A DNA stretch of 64,000 nucleotides from Cryobacterium levicorallinum (GTDB lineage: Bacteria; Actinomycetota; Actinomycetes; Actinomycetales; Microbacteriaceae): positions 25,370 to 89,369 of the forward strand of contig NZ_SOFE01000001.1 of the NCBI RefSeq assembly GCF_004402405.1, given 5' to 3'. Shown here piece after piece: positions 43,352 to 51,623 of the stretch (position 1 is its first letter; each line of letters opens with the position of its first letter). The notes beneath the pieces were generated by a model, which saw nothing but the letters and a program-made list of their open reading frames with translations, ran no database searches and was not told the DNA's origin. The position numbers and the translations under genes are program-made.

Positions 43352-44008
43352 ATGAGCGCAATACCCGGCAAACCAGACACGACCACGCGAACGGCCGAGC
43401 GTGCCCTCGCTCTGCTCAGCGTCGTCTGCGAGCGAGGCTCACTCACCCTCGGTGAGGCCGCGAAAGCGGTCGATCTCTCCGCCAGCACAGCACTTCGCCT
43501 CTTGCGCACCCTCGAGGCAGCCACCTTTATTCGCCGTGACGACGAGGGCTCCTACCGCCCAGGAGTGGCGATCGTGCAGCTCGGCGTACTCGCCCTGAGT
43601 CAGGAATCACTCGTGGCGCTCTGTCGCGATCCGATGACGCGAATTGTCGAACAAACCGGAGAATCCGCGTATCTGAGCATCCCGGCCCCGGGACGACAGG
43701 GCCTCTACGTGGCCATTGTCGAAGGAACCCACTCCGTTCGGCACTCGAATTGGGTGGGCCGCAAGTTTCCCCTTGACTCGAGCGCCTCGGGGAAGGCCCT
43801 GCAGGGCGGCACCGGTGACACCGGCTACTGCGTCGTGAGTGACGGTGTAGAGCGTGACGTCACGGCAATAGCGGTACCGATCAGCGTCGGCGACCGCATC
43901 GTGGGCGCCCTCAGTGTGGTCGTTCCGAGCTACCGCATCACCACGTCAAGCATCGAACGTATCGGCCAGCTCTTGCTCGGCGAAGCGCGCCAGCTCTACG
44001 CCCGCTGA
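43352..44008 (+). CDS. IclR-family transcriptional regulator
   Basis: 218 aa: N-terminal winged helix ([40 protein letters not shown]) and a C-terminal effector domain ending with [20 protein letters not shown]. IclR family members sense small carboxylates or aromatics. The domain is slightly shorter than usual (family ~250 aa). ATG 43352 has GAGGAG 7 nt upstream and is preferred to 43325. It sits between the ABC operon and the hut genes and is the likely regulator of one or both. Confidence 0.9.
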   Translation: MSAIPGKPDTTTRTAERALALLSVVCERGSLTLGEAAKAVDLSASTALRLLRTLEAATFIRRDDEGSYRPGVAIVQLGVLALSQESLVALCRDPMTRIVEQTGESAYLSIPAPGRQGLYVAIVEGTHSVRHSNWVGRKFPLDSSASGKALQGGTGDTGYCVVSDGVERDVTAIAVPISVGDRIVGALSVVVPSYRITTSSIERIGQLLLGEARQLYAR

Positions 44009-44066
44009 TCACCCTGAAACTTTCCCGCACCATCCACTGCCCCGCCAGAACAAGGGAGCCCCACCT

Positions 44067-45749
44067 ATGACTCACACCTCGTCGCACCCGACCACCCACA
44101 CCCCACGCCCCGTTCGCGCCGCCCGCGGCACCGAACTGACCGCGAAGAGCTGGCAGACCGAGGGCCCGCTGCGCATGCTCATGAACAACCTCGACCCCGA
44201 GGTTGCCGAGCGCCCCGACGACCTCGTCGTCTACGGCGGAACCGGCAAAGCCGCCCGCAACTGGGAGTGCTACGACGCGATCGTGCGTACCCTCGAAACC
44301 CTCGAGAAAGACGAAACCCTGCTCGTACAGTCGGGCAAACCGGTCGGCGTGTTTCGCACCCACGAATGGGCGCCGCGGGTGCTGATCGCCAATTCCAACC
44401 TCGTCGGCGACTGGGCCACCTGGCCGGAGTTTCGCCGACTCGAGCACCTGGGGCTCACCATGTACGGGCAGATGACCGCTGGATCGTGGATCTACATCGG
44501 CACTCAGGGCATTCTGCAGGGTACTTACGAAACCTTCGGCGCCGTGGCCACCAAGAAGTTCAACGGCACCCTGGCGGGCACGCTGACCCTCACCGGCGGG
44601 GCCGGCGGCATGGGCGGCGCGCAGCCGCTCGCCGTCACCATGAACGACGGCGTTGTGCTCATTGTCGACGTCGACCCGGCGCGGTTGCAGCGCCGCGTCG
44701 ATCACGGTTACCTCGACGAAATGACCGACGACATCGACGACGCCATCGCCCGGGTGCTCGCGGCCAAGGCGGAACTCCGCGCTCTGTCGGTGGGTCTGGT
44801 CGGCAATGCCGCGACCGTGTTCGCCGAATTGCTCGCCCGCAAAGTGCCGATCGATATCGTGACCGACCAGACCAGCGCGCACGACCCGCTCTCCTACCTG
44901 CCCGAGGGCGTCACCGTCGAGGAATGGCACAGCTACGCGGCCGAAAACCCGGAGGAGTTCACCGTGCGCGCCCGCGCCGCCATGGCCAAGCAGGTCAAAG
45001 CGATGGTCGAATTTCAGGATGCCGGTGCCGAGGTCTTCGACTACGGCAACTCGATTCGGGCCGAGGCGAAGCTCGGCGGCTACGAGCGGGCGTTCGAGTT
45101 TCCGGGGTTCGTGCCCGCCTACATTCGCCCGCTGTTCGCCGAGGGCAAGGGCCCGTTCCGCTGGGTGGCCCTCTCCGGCGACCCGGCCGACATCGCCGCC
45201 ACCGACAAGGCCGTTCTGGAGCTGTTTCCGAACGACGCCGGGCTGCACCGCTGGATCACCAAGGCCGAAGAAAAGGTGCAGTTCGAGGGCCTGCCGGCCC
45301 GCATCTGCTGGCTCGGCTATCAGGAACGCCACCTGGCCGGGCTCAAATTCAACGAGATGGTCGCCTCCGGCGAGCTGCGCGCCCCGATCGTGATCGGCCG
45401 CGACCACCTCGACTCCGGCTCGGTCGCTTCGCCCTACCGTGAGACCGAGGGTATGTTGGACGGCTCCGACGCGATCGCCGACTGGCCGCTGCTGAACGCG
45501 CTGCTCAACACCGCCTCCGGCGCGACCTGGGTCTCCATTCACCACGGCGGCGGGGTCGGAATCGGCCGCAGCATTCACGCCGGGCAGGTCATCGTCGCCG
45601 ACGGCACCCCGCTGGCCGCGGAGAAGATCGCGCGTGTGCTCACCAACGACCCGGGCACCGGAGTGATGCGGCACGTCGACGCCGGCTACGAGCGGGCCAA
45701 GGGAGTGGCCCGCGACCGCGGCCTGCGTGTGCCCATGTGGGAGGACTAA
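44067..45749 (+). CDS. hutU: Urocanate hydratase
   Basis: Hydrates urocanate to 4-imidazolone-5-propionate using tightly bound NAD+. The 560-aa protein has the family features: [25 protein letters not shown], the NAD-binding [23 protein letters not shown], and the active Cys in [17 protein letters not shown] near residue 414. Start ATG 44067 has GGGAG 11 nt upstream. First gene of the hut operon; hutH (histidine ammonia-lyase) is not in the window. Confidence 0.96.
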   Translation: MTHTSSHPTTHTPRPVRAARGTELTAKSWQTEGPLRMLMNNLDPEVAERPDDLVVYGGTGKAARNWECYDAIVRTLETLEKDETLLVQSGKPVGVFRTHEWAPRVLIANSNLVGDWATWPEFRRLEHLGLTMYGQMTAGSWIYIGTQGILQGTYETFGAVATKKFNGTLAGTLTLTGGAGGMGGAQPLAVTMNDGVVLIVDVDPARLQRRVDHGYLDEMTDDIDDAIARVLAAKAELRALSVGLVGNAATVFAELLARKVPIDIVTDQTSAHDPLSYLPEGVTVEEWHSYAAENPEEFTVRARAAMAKQVKAMVEFQDAGAEVFDYGNSIRAEAKLGGYERAFEFPGFVPAYIRPLFAEGKGPFRWVALSGDPADIAATDKAVLELFPNDAGLHRWITKAEEKVQFEGLPARICWLGYQERHLAGLKFNEMVASGELRAPIVIGRDHLDSGSVASPYRETEGMLDGSDAIADWPLLNALLNTASGATWVSIHHGGGVGIGRSIHAGQVIVADGTPLAAEKIARVLTNDPGTGVMRHVDAGYERAKGVARDRGLRVPMWED

Positions 45750-45751
45750 AC

Positions 45752-46942
45752 GTGCTCGCCGGTCTCGCCGAGATCGCCGAGGTCGGCCGCGACCACCGGC
45801 GCGGCGGGTACTCCCGCCATCTCTGGCAGGTGGCCGACCTCGAACTGCGCTCCTGGTTCGTCGAACGCGCCGAACGGCTCGGCCTGCAGGTCGAAACCGA
45901 CCGCAACGGCAACCTCTGGGCCTGGTGGGGTCAGCCAGGACCGGATGCGGTCGTCACCGGCAGCCACCTCGACTCCGTTCCCGGCGGCGGCGCCTACGAC
46001 GGGCCGCTCGGCGTGATCTCTTCGCTCGAGGCCATCGGCCGGCTGCAGGCGAGCGGGTTCGTGCCGACCCGGCCGTGCGCGGTGCTGATGTTCGCCGAAG
46101 AAGAGGGCTCCCGTTTCGGCATCGCCTGCCTCGGCTCGAGGCTGCTCACCGGAGCGATCGACGCCGATCAGGCCCGCGCCTTGACCGACCGTGACGGCGT
46201 CACGCTGGCCGAGGCCGCCCGGAAAATTGGTGTCGACCCGGCGCACCTCGGCGTCGACCTCGTTGCACTAGAACGCATCGGACTGTTCATCGAACTGCAC
46301 GTCGAACAGGGCCGCGGCCTGATCGACCTCGACCAGCCGGTGGCCGTGGCATCATCGATTCTGGCCCACGGTCGCTGGCGCCTCACCGTCACCGGCCAGG
46401 GTAATCATGCCGGCGCGACCACCATGATCGAGCGCCGCGACCCGATGGTCGCGACTGCCCAGGCCATCGTGGGTGTGCAGGCCGCCGCTCTGGGTCGCCC
46501 GGGAACCCGGGCGACGATCGGCCGCATCGAAGCGATCCCTGGCGGAACCAACGTTATCGCCAGTTCGGTGCACGCCTGGCTCGACGCCCGCGCCGAGACC
46601 GACGAAGAAACCCGCCTGCTCGTGGCCGACATTGCAGCCCGCGCCCAGCAGGCCGCCCAGCAGAACGGATGCTCCGCCACCCTCACCGAGGAATCCTGGG
46701 CCGGCGCCGTGCAGTTCACCCCCGGCTTGCGCGAGCGGTTCGCGCAAGCGCTCGGCCAGGTGCCGCAACTGTCGACCGGAGCCGGCCACGATGCCGGCGT
46801 GCTCGCCGCCCACGTGCCGAGCGCAATGCTGTTCGTGCGCAACCCGACCGGAATCTCCCACGCGCCGGAGGAATTCGCCGAAGCCGCGGACTGCGTGGCC
46901 GGCATCGACGCGCTCGAACTGCTGCTGAGGGATCTGCTATGA
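45752..46942 (+). CDS. M20 amidohydrolase (allantoate amidohydrolase-like), candidate formylglutamate deformylase
   Basis: 396-aa zinc hydrolase of the M20/AllC (hydantoinase/carbamoylase) family: metal motifs GSHLDSVPGGGAYDGPLGV and FAEEEGSRFG, ELHVEQG, and dimerisation-domain VTGQGNHAGATTMIERRDP. The family hydrolyses N-carbamoyl or allantoate-type amides. It lies inside the hut operon between hutU and hutF, with ATGA overlap to hutF. No hutG is present, so it is placed to convert N-formylglutamate to glutamate. That role is inferred from position. GTG 45752 has GGAGG 8 nt upstream. Confidence 0.85.
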   Translation: MLAGLAEIAEVGRDHRRGGYSRHLWQVADLELRSWFVERAERLGLQVETDRNGNLWAWWGQPGPDAVVTGSHLDSVPGGGAYDGPLGVISSLEAIGRLQASGFVPTRPCAVLMFAEEEGSRFGIACLGSRLLTGAIDADQARALTDRDGVTLAEAARKIGVDPAHLGVDLVALERIGLFIELHVEQGRGLIDLDQPVAVASSILAHGRWRLTVTGQGNHAGATTMIERRDPMVATAQAIVGVQAAALGRPGTRATIGRIEAIPGGTNVIASSVHAWLDARAETDEETRLLVADIAARAQQAAQQNGCSATLTEESWAGAVQFTPGLRERFAQALGQVPQLSTGAGHDAGVLAAHVPSAMLFVRNPTGISHAPEEFAEAADCVAGIDALELLLRDLL

Positions 46943-48258
46943 GCAACTTCTGGTGCGAAACCCTGCTGATCGACGGGGTCGCCGTGACCGGGGTGAGGGT
47001 CGAGGTCGACGACCACGGTCGCATCTCTCGGGTTCAGATTCACGGGGCGGAGGCCGCGGACATCCGTTTGGGAACGGTGCTTCCGGGGTTCGGTAATGCT
47101 CACTCGCACGCCTTCCACCGGGCCCTGCGCGGTCAGACCCACACCGAGGGTGGCGATTTTTGGATTTGGCGCGAGCGGATGTACCGGGTCGCCGCGCAGC
47201 TCGACCCCCTGAAGTACCAGGCGCTGGCGACGGCGGTGTTCGCCGAGATGCTGGTGAGCGGCTACACCGCCGTCGGTGAGTTTCACTACGTGCATCACCG
47301 CGCGAATGGCGAACCGTATGAGACGGAGCACGCCATGGAACTGGCGCTTGCGGCGGCGGCGCGGGCCGTCGGCATCCGTTTGGTGCTGCTCGACACGGTG
47401 TATCTGCAGGGCGGAATCGGGCAGGAGTTGGCACCCGAACAGCGGGCGTTCGGCGACTTTGACGCCGCGGGCTGGCTGGCCCGATGGCACTCGCTGCGCG
47501 CAGCACTGGGGAACGACGACCTCGTGACGCTCGGCGCCGCGCTGCACTCGGTGCGTGCCGTCACGCCCGAGGCGATGCGTGAAGTGCTCGCCGGGTTGCC
47601 GGCGGACGTTCCGCTGCACGTGCACCTGTCGGAGCAGCCGCAGGAGAACGCGGATTGCCTCGCGGCGTATGGCCTGACCCCGACCGGTGTGCTCGATTCG
47701 CTCGGTGCCCTCGGACCGCGACTGAGTGTGGTGCACGCAACGCATCTGAGCGACGCGGACCGCGCGCTGCTCGGCGACGCCGGCGTGACCGTCGTAATGT
47801 GCCCGACCACCGAGGCCGATCTCGGCGACGGAATCGGTCCGGCGCTCGCCCTGGCCGAGGCGGGCTGCCCGATTGCCCTAGGCTCCGATCAGCACGCCGT
47901 CATCGACCCGTTTTTGGAGATGCGCGGATTGGAAATGGGCGAGCGGCTGGCCTCGCGACAGCGCGGACGCTTTGCCCCGACCGCCCTGCTCACCGCGGCC
48001 ACGAGCGCCGGCTATGCCTCGCTCGGGCTCGGCCGTCTCACGATGCGCGAGGGCGACCCGTGCGATCTGGTCGAGATCAGCACCGCCGGCGTGCGCACGG
48101 TCGGATCGTCTGTCGAGCAGCTTCCGCTGACCGCGACCGCCTCCGATGTGCTGCGGGTCATCGTGGGCGGACAGGTCGTGGCCGATGGCGGTCGGCTGGT
48201 CGGCGGCGCGCGGCCGTCGGAGCTGATGGCCGACGCGCTTGGAAGGCTCGGCGAATGA
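46939..48258 (+). CDS. hutF: Formimidoylglutamate deiminase
   Basis: Converts N-formimidoyl-L-glutamate to N-formylglutamate plus ammonia. The 439-aa amidohydrolase has the metal motif PGFGNAHSHAFHRALRG near residue 54, VHLSEQPQENADCL, VHATHLSDADRALL, and CPTTEADLGDG ... LGSDQHAVIDPF. Presence of HutF implies the two-step deiminase/deformylase route. Overlaps both neighbours by four bases. Confidence 0.93.
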   Translation: MSNFWCETLLIDGVAVTGVRVEVDDHGRISRVQIHGAEAADIRLGTVLPGFGNAHSHAFHRALRGQTHTEGGDFWIWRERMYRVAAQLDPLKYQALATAVFAEMLVSGYTAVGEFHYVHHRANGEPYETEHAMELALAAAARAVGIRLVLLDTVYLQGGIGQELAPEQRAFGDFDAAGWLARWHSLRAALGNDDLVTLGAALHSVRAVTPEAMREVLAGLPADVPLHVHLSEQPQENADCLAAYGLTPTGVLDSLGALGPRLSVVHATHLSDADRALLGDAGVTVVMCPTTEADLGDGIGPALALAEAGCPIALGSDQHAVIDPFLEMRGLEMGERLASRQRGRFAPTALLTAATSAGYASLGLGRLTMREGDPCDLVEISTAGVRTVGSSVEQLPLTATASDVLRVIVGGQVVADGGRLVGGARPSELMADALGRLGE

Positions 48259-49418
48259 GCGGCACCGAGCTCATCACCGGAATCGGTGAACTGACCACGC
48301 ACGATGAGTCCGGCGAGCGTCGGCACGACGCGGCACTCGTGATCGGCGACGGCCGCATCCTCTGGATCGGTGCGGCCAGCCAGGCTCCGGCTGCCGATCG
48401 TCGAACGGATGTCGATGGCCGCGCCGTTCTGCCCGGTTGGGTCGACTCGCACACCCACCTCGTCTTTGGCGGCGACCGTTCGGCAGAGTTCGAAGCCCGC
48501 ATGGCCGGCCAGAAGTACGCCGCCGGCGGCATCAACACGACCGTCGCCGCAACCCGCGCGGCGTCCGAGGAGCAGCTTGTAGCCACAGCGCTGGGCCTGC
48601 GCCACGAAGCCGAAACGCAGGGCACCACCTTTCTCGAGACCAAAACCGGCTATGGGCTCGACGTGGACAGTGAAGCGCGGTCGGCCCGGGCCGCCGCCCG
48701 TGTCGCCGACGTCGTCAGCTATCTCGGCGCCCACATCGTGCCGACCGGGCTGGATCGTCGCGACTACCTCGACCTCGTCACCGGGCCGATGCTCGCCGCG
48801 GTGCTTCCCTACGTGCAGTTCATCGACGCGTTCTGCGAGCAGGGCGCGTTCGACGTGGAAGAAACGCGGGAGGTGCTGCTGGCCGGCCGGGCCGCCGGCC
48901 TCGGGCTGCGCGTGCACGGCAACCAGCTCGGCTTCACTGGCGGCGTGCGGCTGGCCGCTGAACTCGGCGCGCACAGCGTTGACCACTGCAACTACCTGGA
49001 GCCATCCGATATCGACGCACTGGCGGCGTCGGCCACGGTCGCCACGCTGCTACCGGCCTGCGACCTGTCCACCCGGCAACCGTTTCCGCCGGCCCGCCAG
49101 CTGTTCGACGCCGGTGTGACCATCGCCCTGGCGACCAATTGCAATCCAGGCACCTCCTACACCACGTCAATGCCGTTCTGCGTGGCGACCGCCGTGCTGC
49201 AGATGGGGCTGACCGTGACCGAGGCGGTCTGGGCGGCGACCCGTGGTGCGGCCGCGTCGCTCGGCCACGATCAGGGAACGGATGCCGTCGGCTCGCTGCG
49301 GGTCGGCGGCCTAGCCGACCTGCAGGTTCTGAACGCCCCGTCGATCTCGCACCTGGCCTACCGCCCCGGCGTGCCGCTGACCGCAAACGTCTGGAGACGG
49401 GGAGTGCGGGTGGCCTGA
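48255..49418 (+). CDS. hutI: Imidazolonepropionase
   Basis: Opens the ring of imidazolone-propionate to N-formimidoylglutamate. 387 aa; motifs GWVDSHTHLVFGGDRSAEFE near residue 65, ETKTGYGLDVDSEAR, RVHGNQLGFTGGVRLAAELG, and ALATNCNPGTSYTTSM. Length is normal. Last gene of the hut operon. A weak hairpin (TGCTTC/GAAGCA followed by CCTTTTT) at 49442-49473 may terminate it. Confidence 0.95.
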   Translation: MSGTELITGIGELTTHDESGERRHDAALVIGDGRILWIGAASQAPAADRRTDVDGRAVLPGWVDSHTHLVFGGDRSAEFEARMAGQKYAAGGINTTVAATRAASEEQLVATALGLRHEAETQGTTFLETKTGYGLDVDSEARSARAAARVADVVSYLGAHIVPTGLDRRDYLDLVTGPMLAAVLPYVQFIDAFCEQGAFDVEETREVLLAGRAAGLGLRVHGNQLGFTGGVRLAAELGAHSVDHCNYLEPSDIDALAASATVATLLPACDLSTRQPFPPARQLFDAGVTIALATNCNPGTSYTTSMPFCVATAVLQMGLTVTEAVWAATRGAAASLGHDQGTDAVGSLRVGGLADLQVLNAPSISHLAYRPGVPLTANVWRRGVRVA

Positions 49419-49441
49419 ACCGCGAAAGCGAGAAAATAGCT

Positions 49442-49473
49442 GCTTCAGCACACCCGAAGCAACCTTTTTCCCG
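49442..49473 (+). terminator. Weak terminator after hutI
   Basis: TGCTTC / GAAGCA (6 bp, 9-nt loop) followed by ACCTTTTT, 24 bp after hutI and 34 bp before the peptidase. Confidence 0.4.
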
Positions 49474-49506
49474 CTCTGGCGAGACGCGGCAAACTACGCT
49501 GGGGGG

Positions 49507-51621
49507 ATGACCTTTGGCCCGATCACCCCTCCCCTGGCAACCAAGAAGCCGCAACGCCGCGAGCACCACAACGACGTCTACGTCGACGATTACGAGTGGT
49601 TGCGCGACAAGGACAGCCGCGAGGTCATCGCCCACCTCGAGGCCGAGAACAGCTACACCGCGGCCCGCACCGCCACCCAGGAACCACTCCGGCAGCAGAT
49701 TTTCACCGAGATCAAGAACCGCACCCAGGAGACCGACCTGAGCGTTCCGGTGCGTCGCGGCGCCTTCTGGTACTACACCCGGACGGTCGAGGGCCAGGAA
49801 TACGGCATACACTGTCGCGCACCGATCAGCGGCCCGGATGACTGGGCGGCGCCCGTGCTCGGCACCAACCAGAGCGTGCCCGGCGAGCAGATCCTGCTCG
49901 ACGACAACGTCGAAGCAGCCGGCCACGAGTTCTTCTCGCTCGGCAGCTTCGACCTCAGCGACGACGGCACTCGGCTGCTCTACGCCGTCGACGTGGAGGG
50001 CGACGAACGCTACACGATTCGGGTGCGCACCATCGCGACCGGCGAGAACCTGCCAGACACGATCGAAAACACGAGCGCCGGCGCCCTGTTCGACCCGAGC
50101 GGACGCTACCTCTTCTACACCACCGTCGACGACGCCTGGCGCCCGGACACCGTATGGCGGCACGAAATCGGTGCCGCTGAAGTCGCTGACGCCAGCATCT
50201 TTCACGAGCCCGACGAACGATTCTGGGTGGGCGTCGGCATCACCCGCAGCCGCAAATTCCTCATGATCGAGGCCGGATCCAGCGTCACGACCGAATCGTG
50301 GGTGCTCGACGCGAGCAACCCCACCGGCGACTTCGCCGTGGTCTGGCCGCGCCAGGACAACGTGGAATACGATGTCGAGCACGCCGTGATCGCCGCGGAA
50401 GACCGCCTGCTGATCGTGCACAACGGCGGCGCGGCCGTCAATTTCGAACTGGTCAGCGTCGCAGCCGCAGACCCGCAAGGCGAAAAGCGGATGCTGCTGC
50501 CGCACGACCCGCAGATCCGGCTGGAAAGCGTCGATGCCTTCGCCGACTTTCTCGTCGTGGAGTACCGCCGCGACGGCCTCACCCGCCTCGCCATCGACCG
50601 ACACGACGCGAGCGGCCTGACCGAGCTCGACTTCGACGAACCGTTGTTTGCCGTCGGTTCAGCCGGCAACCCGGAGTGGACCCAGCCGACCCTGCGGTTT
50701 GGCTTCACGAGCTTCATCACCCCGTCAACGGTCTACGACCTCTTCGTCGCGACCGGCGAACGACGCCTGCTCAAGCAGCAGCCCGTGCTCGGCGGCTACG
50801 ATCCGGCGCTCTATGAGCAGCGCCGCGAGTGGGCGACCGCCGAGGACGGTACCCGGGTGCCGATCTCGCTGGTCTACCGCCGCGACCTCGTTACGCCCGG
50901 AACCCCGGCGCCGACCCTGCTCTACGGCTACGGATCCTACGAGCACAGCATCGACCCCGGCTTCGGCATCGCCCGGCTCAGCCTGCTCGACCGCGGCATG
51001 ATCTTCGCCATCGCGCACGTGCGCGGCGGCGGCGAACTCGGCCGCACCTGGTATGAAACCGGTAAAACCACGACCAAGCGCAACACCTTCACCGACTTCG
51101 TGAGCTGCGCCCGGCACCTCATCGACGCAGGCTTCACCACCCCGGCCCGGCTGGTCGCCGAGGGCGGCAGCGCCGGCGGACTGCTCATGGGTGCCGTCGC
51201 CAACCTCGCGCCCGAGCTGTTCGCCGGCATCCTCGCCGAGGTGCCGTTCGTCGATGCGTTGACCTCGATTCTCGACCCGTCACTGCCGCTGACCGTGATC
51301 GAGTGGGACGAATGGGGTGACCCGTTGCACGACGCCGCGGTGTACGCCTACATGAAGTCCTACTCCCCCGTCGAGAACGTGCGGAACGTCGCCTACCCGG
51401 CGATTCTCGCCGTGACCAGCCTGAACGATACCCGGGTGCTCTATGTGGAGCCGGCCAAATGGGTGGCCAAGCTGCGCGAGGTGGGAGCGGATGCCCTGCT
51501 CAAGACCGAAATGTCAGCCGGCCATGGAGGAGTCTCCGGTCGGTACAGTGCCTGGCACGAACGCGCGTTCAACTACGCCTGGGTGCTCGACACCGCCGGC
51601 CTGAACATGCCCGAGAGCTAG
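49507..51621 (+). CDS. ptrB: Oligopeptidase B (S9A serine peptidase)
   Basis: Cytosolic peptidase that cleaves short peptides after basic residues. 704 aa, with N-terminal beta-propeller (~70-420, e.g. DDGTRLLYAVDVEGDERYTI) and C-terminal alpha/beta hydrolase domain with catalytic Ser in AEGGSAGGLLMGAV (~556), Asp in VTSLNDTRVLYVEP and His in SAGHGGVSGR. TACGCT lies 6 nt before the ATG, with GGGGGG in between, so it may be leaderless or SD-led. Confidence 0.94.
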   Translation: MTFGPITPPLATKKPQRREHHNDVYVDDYEWLRDKDSREVIAHLEAENSYTAARTATQEPLRQQIFTEIKNRTQETDLSVPVRRGAFWYYTRTVEGQEYGIHCRAPISGPDDWAAPVLGTNQSVPGEQILLDDNVEAAGHEFFSLGSFDLSDDGTRLLYAVDVEGDERYTIRVRTIATGENLPDTIENTSAGALFDPSGRYLFYTTVDDAWRPDTVWRHEIGAAEVADASIFHEPDERFWVGVGITRSRKFLMIEAGSSVTTESWVLDASNPTGDFAVVWPRQDNVEYDVEHAVIAAEDRLLIVHNGGAAVNFELVSVAAADPQGEKRMLLPHDPQIRLESVDAFADFLVVEYRRDGLTRLAIDRHDASGLTELDFDEPLFAVGSAGNPEWTQPTLRFGFTSFITPSTVYDLFVATGERRLLKQQPVLGGYDPALYEQRREWATAEDGTRVPISLVYRRDLVTPGTPAPTLLYGYGSYEHSIDPGFGIARLSLLDRGMIFAIAHVRGGGELGRTWYETGKTTTKRNTFTDFVSCARHLIDAGFTTPARLVAEGGSAGGLLMGAVANLAPELFAGILAEVPFVDALTSILDPSLPLTVIEWDEWGDPLHDAAVYAYMKSYSPVENVRNVAYPAILAVTSLNDTRVLYVEPAKWVAKLREVGADALLKTEMSAGHGGVSGRYSAWHERAFNYAWVLDTAGLNMPES

Positions 51622-51623
51622 AA

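Noticed and set aside
44267..45442. Long open frame overlapping hutU in another frame (391 aa)
   Set aside because: Arg/Gly/Pro-rich shadow of the hutU codon pattern; hutU itself has all family motifs.
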